Below, piece by piece: positions 58,002 through 64,000 of a stretch of 64,000 nucleotides of DNA (positions are counted from its first letter, which is position 1; every line of letters starts with the position of its first letter). The stretch lies in assembly GCF_001659605.2 (NCBI RefSeq), contig NC_035165.2, positions 11,590,445 through 11,654,444 on the forward strand, given 5' to 3'. The translations under genes were made by a program, and so were the position numbers. The DNA is from Manihot esculenta. Lineage: Eukaryota; Streptophyta; Magnoliopsida; Malpighiales; Euphorbiaceae. Under the pieces are notes generated by a model. That model made no database searches, had not been told where the DNA came from, and saw nothing but the letters and a program-made list of their open reading frames with translations.

Positions 58002-60325
58002 TGTAACGACCCGAAAATCGGACCGCCACCGGCGCTAGGATCCGGGTCGACTTAAGGCCGCCGGGACCCGTAGCAAGCCTGACATATAACCTGTAAACCT
58101 GTATAATCCCGTACATGATCAACAACATGCATCAAAATTAAAACTTTTCTTCATACACACTGTCATCAACTAACTCAACCTATACATACTCTGATCATAT
58201 ACATGACATAGTCCCTCTGTGGGATCTCATCAAGCCTTAAAGGCAAAACAGCCTGTGTTGAGTTAGTTTACATAAACATCATAACATAAGATCATGTATA
58301 GACAAAAGGGATTAACAATACATTATGGTCAAGCACAACTCTATCCTCAATAACTTCATTACATAACATTCTGAATATTTTTACATTACATCATAGTACA
58401 ATCGTCATGTCCACAATCTAACTATTACAACATAAGACATGCTTCAAAACTCTGGCTAACCTTCTGATCTACCCTGTACCTGCACATCTGGGGTTAGGGG
58501 AGAGGGGTGAGCTACAAAGCCCAGTGAGCAGAATAGTATAAAACAATATATTAAAATTTCATGCTTTCATGGAATGCAACACATCACAACAAATCACATC
58601 TCGGATGGTATTGTCACCTATAGTCCTCTACATAGGTCCAACTGTGCCGGGACGTAGAATGGGTCAACCGGTCTTTCCCTTATCATAACATATCATATGG
58701 ACCAACTGTGCCAGGGACGTAGAATGGGTACAACCTGGACTTTCTCTTACATCGTGCCAGGGACGTAGAATGGGTACAACCTGGACTTCCATACCATAAC
58801 ATGCCATAACATCAATCATATCATATGAGGACTAAAGGATCATCCAATAACCAATCCACATCAACATTAACATCATAAATGCAATGCAACATATTCGTGA
58901 ATACTAATGCAAGCAACCTATTATATCTCATGGCATTCATGATGCATGGATCATGCTCAAAATTCATATTTCATTTATTTAAAACTTTAGGTTTATTCCA
59001 CTCACCTCTGGCTAGCTCTGACAAACTCTGTAGCAGCTGGCTCACTGCTGGGGTCCTCGGTTCCTCGGGTCCGAACCTACACAGGTGGACTCCAATGAGG
59101 GACCAAACATACATAAACATAACTCTAATATACTCCCCAAAAACCCCCTAAAACATCATGAAACAATCACATAACAACATGCAAGAAATGGCTGGACAGG
59201 GCACTTTCGGCGGTAGGTTCGGCGGCCGAAAGTCCCTCCAGAGCCGAAAGTCAGGCAGGTTCGGCGGCACCTTCGACGGCCGAAACTCCCAGACAGAGAC
59301 GAAACTCATGCATGTTCGGCGGCACCTTCGGCGGCCGAAAGTCCCAGACAGAGACGAAAGTCTCCCTTCGGGGGCAACTTCGGCAGCCGAAAGGCCTGCC
59401 TCACCAGCCATGTTCGGCGGCCGAAAGTGCCTTCGGCTGCCGAACCTGGTTTCTGCCGAAGGGCAGAAACTTGGCTCCCAAATGCATTTTCGCCTCCAAA
59501 CTCACCAATCATGCATATACCTCAGTTAAAACATGCATACAAGTTCCTAGGGGCCTCAAAACATCAAATACCCCAACTACAACACTTCAAACACACAAAA
59601 ACAACATACATTGTCCAAGACATCAAGGTTAACCCATAACTCCACATATAACCTAACATGCATTTCTACCCATCGATCTAGCATAAAACTTATTGAAAAC
59701 ACATAAGGAGCTTAAGATCGGCTCTTACCTCTTGAAGATCGAGAGGGAGACGACCTAAACTTGGAGATCCAAGAAGATGAGCTCCTGAGTTCCCAAAGCT
59801 CCAAAACTTGTTTCAAAAGTTCAAAACCTTCAATGCAAGCTTAAAACTCAAGAAAAATGGTGGGGATTTGGAGGAAGAACACTAGGTTTGCAAAGGGAAA
59901 GTCGGAAGCTTGCTGTGGCCGAAAATGGGAGAAAGCTCGCCCATTTCGGCTAAGTGCCCCTTATATAGTGGCTGGCCAGGCCACGTTCGAGGGCCGAATG
60001 TGCCTCCGCATCCATGCAAATGTTCGACGGCCGAACTTGACTTTCGGCGGCCGAACCTGAACTTCCCTAACTCATGCTTTCGGGGGCCTAACGTGCCTCC
60101 AAAACGCATGCATGTTCGGCGGCCGAACTTGACTTTCGGCGGCCGAACCTGGGTTTTCCTCCAATGCTATTTTCATGCAAAAACTCATTTAGTTTCATAC
60201 TTTAAAACATTAAAATTCATGAAAACATTTTATAAAACATGTCTTTACCCTTCTAGAAGTTCCCGACATCCGAAATTCCACCGGACGGTAGGAATTCCGA
60301 TACCGGAGTCTAGCCGGGTATTACA
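58002..60325 (-). mobile_element. Solo LTR G, minus orientation, in the element F leader
   Basis: 2324 bp. The plus-strand text begins TGTAACGACCCG and ends CCGGGTATTACA, the exact reverse of the family LTR. A perfect target duplication TAGAG lies at 57997-58001 and 60326-60330. No internal region is present, so LTR-LTR recombination removed it after insertion. A TATATAA box on the minus strand is at 59961-59967. The reverse LTR carries the same palindrome clusters (59205-59450 and 59990-60150) and would put an antisense promoter and terminator within the leader of F. Confidence 0.95.
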
Positions 60326-60453
60326 TAGAGTGTCGGGCTCATAGATGTTATAGAAGGTCAAGCACAATAGGAAAGATCATGTCCACTAGGATAGGATGTG
60401 AAATGCCATGATAATATGCATGATATGCTATGATATGTGATGTATGTGATGCG

Positions 60454-60477
60454 GGTTCATGTGTGCCCACATGAACC
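60454..60477 (+). other. Conserved leader stem-loop (element F)
   Basis: GGTTCATGTG, loop TGCC, CACATGAACC, 50 bases before the gag ATG at 60528. Confidence 0.8.
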
Positions 60478-60527
60478 ATATGATGCTAATGTTTTTGTGC
60501 CATGTGTACTGTTTTTCAGAAAACAGG

Positions 60528-63500
60528 ATGAGAGGAACTCGTCGATCAGCAAGATTGACTGGAGTACTACCTGAGGATGAGGGCATGAGCGCCCGTCCTC
60601 CAGCATTGCCTAGGGCAATGTCTAGTAGGTCTAACCGAGAAAGAGCAGCAAGAGACCCTAGAAGGTCTTTGGATCTGGGTAGAAGCAGATCAGTCAGAGG
60701 AACAGTTCAGGGAGGAATGTCTGAGAGCATGGGGGATGAAATGGATGTAGAGCAGAGGAGGGATGGCAGTCTGGGAGTTGGCATGTCAGAGGAAGGTATG
60801 GGAGAGTCCCAATGAGGCACTCAGGCCTCGGGATTTGTTCAGCCACCTCATTACCCACATTTCTCACAACATCCCGGGTATTCGATGGGAAGTACATCGG
60901 ATTACCCTAGTTTCACCCCTTATCCCACACAGATGCCATACCCACCATACTACCCACCATACTCTCAGTACCCAATGTATCCACCTCCACCCTACTATCC
61001 AAATCCAGCAAACCCTACCTCAGAAAATGTTGCACCACCTCCACCACCTGCAGAACCAGCAGCCCCAGTTGTTCAGCCACCTAGACCTATCTCAGCCAGT
61101 GGGAGCAAGGTTAAGATGACCGACTACATGAAATTGGGTGCCCCTCAGTATGAAAAAGGGGATGACCCATTTGTGTATCTTGAAAGGGTTAAAGTAATCA
61201 CAAATGAGATTGGGGCTGATGACAGTAGAGCCATTCAGATGGCCGGGTTCACGCTTAAGTGCAAGAAGGCACGGGAGTGGTTCAAGAATTATGTGAACCC
61301 GAGAGTGGACAGCATGACTTGGGAAGAGTTTGCAAACGAGTTTGCAGGATGGGCTTTTCCCGATAGTTCAAGGGAGCTGAAGATGATAGAGTTCGAACAG
61401 TTGAGGCAGACGGATGAAATGGGTGTGGAGGAGTTCACCGACAGATTTTTGGAGCTGTTGCCTTTTTCTGGGCAGAGTCTGGATACAGATTCGAAGAGGT
61501 CAAGGAGGTATGTTATGAAACTCCATTCCAGGTATTCCTCCTTGATCCAGTCAGTGGACAGGGAGAGCTTCCATGCCATAGTAGATATGGCCAGGAAAAT
61601 GGAGGCCAGTGCCATCGTTCAAGGGACAGTTAAGCAGTCAGTGGCACAGTCTTTCGGTTCTAAAACTCCGGGTGGGGGAAGATTAGATCCCTCTACTCTG
61701 AGTGCAGCAGCTTCAGGCAGTAAGAGATGGGGTAAGCCCAAGGGTAAGAAGAACAAGTTCTGGAATAAAGTCAAGTCCAGTCTGGGATTTGGGAGTGGCT
61801 CAAGCTCTGGTGCGAATAATGCAGTTTGTACGAGGTGTGGTAAGCCACACAGGGGAGTATGTCGGTTTGGGACGAACGCCTGTTTCAGATGTGGTCAGGA
61901 GGGGCATATGGCTCGAGATTGTCCAAGAGCAGTCCCGATGGCTCAGTCCCAGCAGACAGCTTCAGGCAGTGTGGCGCAGCCAGCAGCTCCAGCCATGACT
62001 CAGGCCAGTGGCAGAGGCAGAGGGAGAGGGGCAGCCTCTTCTTCAGCGGGTTTCAGAGGTGAAGGTCCATCAGCTCCGGCACGGATCTTCACAATGACAC
62101 AGCAGGAGGCAGATGCATCTAACACCGTGGTGGCAGGTAACTTAATTATTGGTTGTTCAGATGTATATGCCTTGATGGACCCTGGCGCATCTCATTCTTT
62201 TATCGCTCCGAGAGCCGTGGGGAGGTTGGGTCTGATGACTTCTGGGTTAGAGTGTCCTCTCTGGGTCAGTGGACCCAAGTGTGATCCATCTGTGGCAGAG
62301 TCAGTCTGCCAGTGTAGTCCTGTGTTTGTTGAGGGAAGATGCTTGTCCGCCGACCTAGTGATTCTAGATTTGACAGATTTTGACGTCATTCTAGGGATGG
62401 ACTGGCTATCTACCCATGGTGCTACCTTGGACTGCAGGGACAAGGTAGTCAGGTTCAGAGGACAGGATGGGTCTGAGGTTGTCTTTAGAGGAGACAGGAG
62501 GGGTACACCTAGAGGTCTGATATCAGCTCTTCAGGCTCGTAGGTTGCTCAGGAGGGGATGTCAGGGGTATTTGGCTCATGTGAGAGAGCTTAGTAGTCAG
62601 GTCAGAGAGCCTGCCTCGGTGCCAGTGGTTAGAGAGTTCTTAGATGTGTTCCCAGACGAGCTGCCAGGTTTACCACCTGCTAGGGAGATAGAGTTCGAGA
62701 TAGAACTGATGCCTGGAACCCGACCGATCTCTATCCCTCCCTACAGGATGGCGCCAGCAGAATTGAAAGAGTTGAAGGAGCAGTTGCAGGAGCTGGTAGA
62801 CAAGGGCTTCATCCGACCGAGTACCTCACCCTGGGGTGCTCCCGTTTTGTTTGTGAGAAAGAAGGATGGATCCCTTAGACTTTGTATCGACTACAGACAG
62901 TTGAACAAAGTCACTACCAAGAACAAGTACCCATTGCCAAGGATCGACGATCTATTCGACCAGCTAGCAGGAGCGGGTTGTTTCTCCAAAATAGATCTGA
63001 GGTCCGGGTATCATCAGTTGAGGATCAGGGAAGAGGATGTACCGAAGACAGCTTTCAGGACCAGATATGGGCATTTTGAGTTCCTTGTGATGCCGTTCGG
63101 GTTAACTAACGCCCCTGCAGCATTCATGGACCTCATGAACAGAGTGTTTAGCCAGTACCTGGATCACTTCGTTATTGTCTTCATAGACGATATCTTGGTG
63201 TATTCCAGGAATGCAGAGGAGCATGCCCATCATCTGAGGTTGGTCCTACAGACCTTGAGGGAACATGGCTTGTATGCCAAGTTCTCTAAGTGTGAGTTCT
63301 GGCTGAGGAGCATTTCGTTCTTGGGGCATGTTGTGTCAGAGCATGGTATAGAGGTAGACCCCAAGAAGACAGAAACTGTGGCTAACTGGCCTAGACCCAC
63401 TTCAGTGACGGAGATCAGGAGTTTCTTGGGTTTGGCAGGTTACTACAGGAGGTTCGTTCAGGACTTCTCAAAGATAGCAGCTCCTCTGACCAGACTGACC

Positions 63501-64000
63501 AGGAAGAATCAGAAATTTCTGTGGACCGACCAGTGCGAGGAGAGTTTTGAAGAGCTCAAGAAGAGGTTGACTTCAGCACCAGTTTTAGCTCTGCCATCTA
63601 GTGATGAAGACTTTACAGTCTTTTGTGATGCGTCCCGTGTGGGACTGGGTTGCGTACTAATGCAGAATGAGAGGGTGATTGCTTATGCTTCTAGGCAGCT
63701 GAAGAAGCATGAGTTGAATTACCCCACGCATGACCTTGAGATGGCAGCAGTAATCTTTGCACTCAAGATGTGGAGGCACTACCTCTATGGGGTTAAATGT
63801 GAGATCTTTACAGATCATAAGAGCCTGCAATACATCCTGAGTCAAAGAGATTTGAACTTGAGACAGAGGAGATGGGTAGAGCTGCTGAGTGACTATGATT
63901 GCAAGATTCAGTATCATCCGGGTAAGGCGAATGTCGTGGCAGACGCCTTAAGCCGGAAGTCGCTAGGCAGTCTATCCCACATCACGGCAGAGAGGAGACC
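60528..64000 (+). pseudogene. Element F gag-pol polyprotein, one stop, truncated by window end
   Basis: The frame starts at ATG 60528 (MRGTRRSARL) and is broken only by TGA at 60813-60815 (GGA in sister copies). After that it appears open to the window edge. Order: proline/tyrosine-rich stretch, Retrotrans_gag capsid (about residues 207-311), [12 protein letters not shown] and [14 protein letters not shown] zinc knuckles (about 430-465), protease DPGASHSF (about 551), RT with FIDDILVYS (about 886), RNase H with FCDAS (about 1032). Integrase and chromodomain should follow outside. I read the gag part codon by codon; the pol part was checked by motif and by the absence of any closed frame. Of all copies here, this is the closest to coding-competent. 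Confidence 0.9.

Larger units (their letters stand above)
55735..64000 (+). mobile_element. Element F: Tekay-like retrotransposon, best preserved, continues past window
   Basis: 5' LTR 55735-57959, primer site 57963-57974, leader, gag and pol through RNase H to the window edge. It inserted in LTR E after ATCCT; the matching duplication would be outside the window. A solo LTR (58002-60325, minus strand) sits in its leader. Only one in-frame stop is seen in the first roughly 1158 codons. Confidence 0.92.

Noticed and set aside
60459..60527. N-terminal extension of gag starting in the leader hairpin (also in element B at 15700)
   Set aside because: The upstream ATG is not in an open frame in elements A and C and is absent in D. 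The conserved start is MRGTRR at the listed positions (MSGTRR in A, MRGARR in D).

Overview
The window reads as nuclear DNA of a flowering plant, most likely a eudicot. It is a retrotransposon-dominated, heterochromatin-like block next to one intact, intronless plant-type sulfotransferase gene in AT-rich intergenic DNA. Evidence for a plant: Ty3/gypsy elements of the chromovirus (Tekay/Del-like) type with initiator-Met tRNA primer sites, long LTRs of 2.2-2.6 kb and a chromodomain-like pol C-terminus; an ATHILA ORF1-type reading frame; a Ty1/copia RNase H relic; and a plant cytosolic sulfotransferase. A Euphorbiaceae-like source is a guess that sequence alone cannot settle.

Layout. Bases 1-42375 are one nest. 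An old Athila-like LTR element, with inverted LTR pieces at 1-2097, ORF1 relics at 2100-2621 and 12458-12793, and a 3' LTR at 40968-42375, was hit by two Tekay-like elements. Element A is 2622-12452 (TSD CCTAC). Element B is 13165-40044 (TSD ACTGA). Element B was itself hit by element C at 19240-29198 (TSD GCTAT, inside its integrase) and element D at 32055-39369 (TSD TTTGT, inside its 3' LTR). Every boundary is supported by TG...CA ends and a perfect 5-bp duplication. Then come about 1.5 kb of intergenic DNA, the sulfotransferase gene (43929-44960, minus strand), a 1.2-kb foldback element touching its promoter, and about 7 kb of AT-rich DNA ending in a minus-strand copia relic. From 53502 a second nest begins: LTR E, element F (55735 to beyond the window) inserted in E, and a minus-strand solo LTR G (58002-60325, TSD TAGAG) inserted between F's primer site and its gag gene.

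How the parts work together. In the Tekay-like family the LTR supplies a TATA promoter behind an array of near-palindromes with core TTCGGCCGCCGAA, a roughly 2-kb transcribed leader, and the 3' end signals. The internal part has PBS, one continuous gag-protease-RT-RNase H-integrase-chromodomain frame, and a hairpin plus polypurine tract. All copies carry at least one stop codon. F is the best preserved, with one stop in the visible part. D has lost the gag capsid region and almost all of pol, yet its LTRs look nearly identical, which suggests mobilisation in trans.

The most interesting signals are shared by several copies and are not explained by coding: splice-site-like blocks in the LTR leader (a 70-72 nt exon-like block and an acceptor about 10 nt before gag), a 24-nt stem-loop in the leader with an invariant stem and variable loop, and the palindrome arrays. 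Together they suggest a spliced leader that separates a translatable mRNA from a packageable genomic RNA. This is a hypothesis from sequence only.
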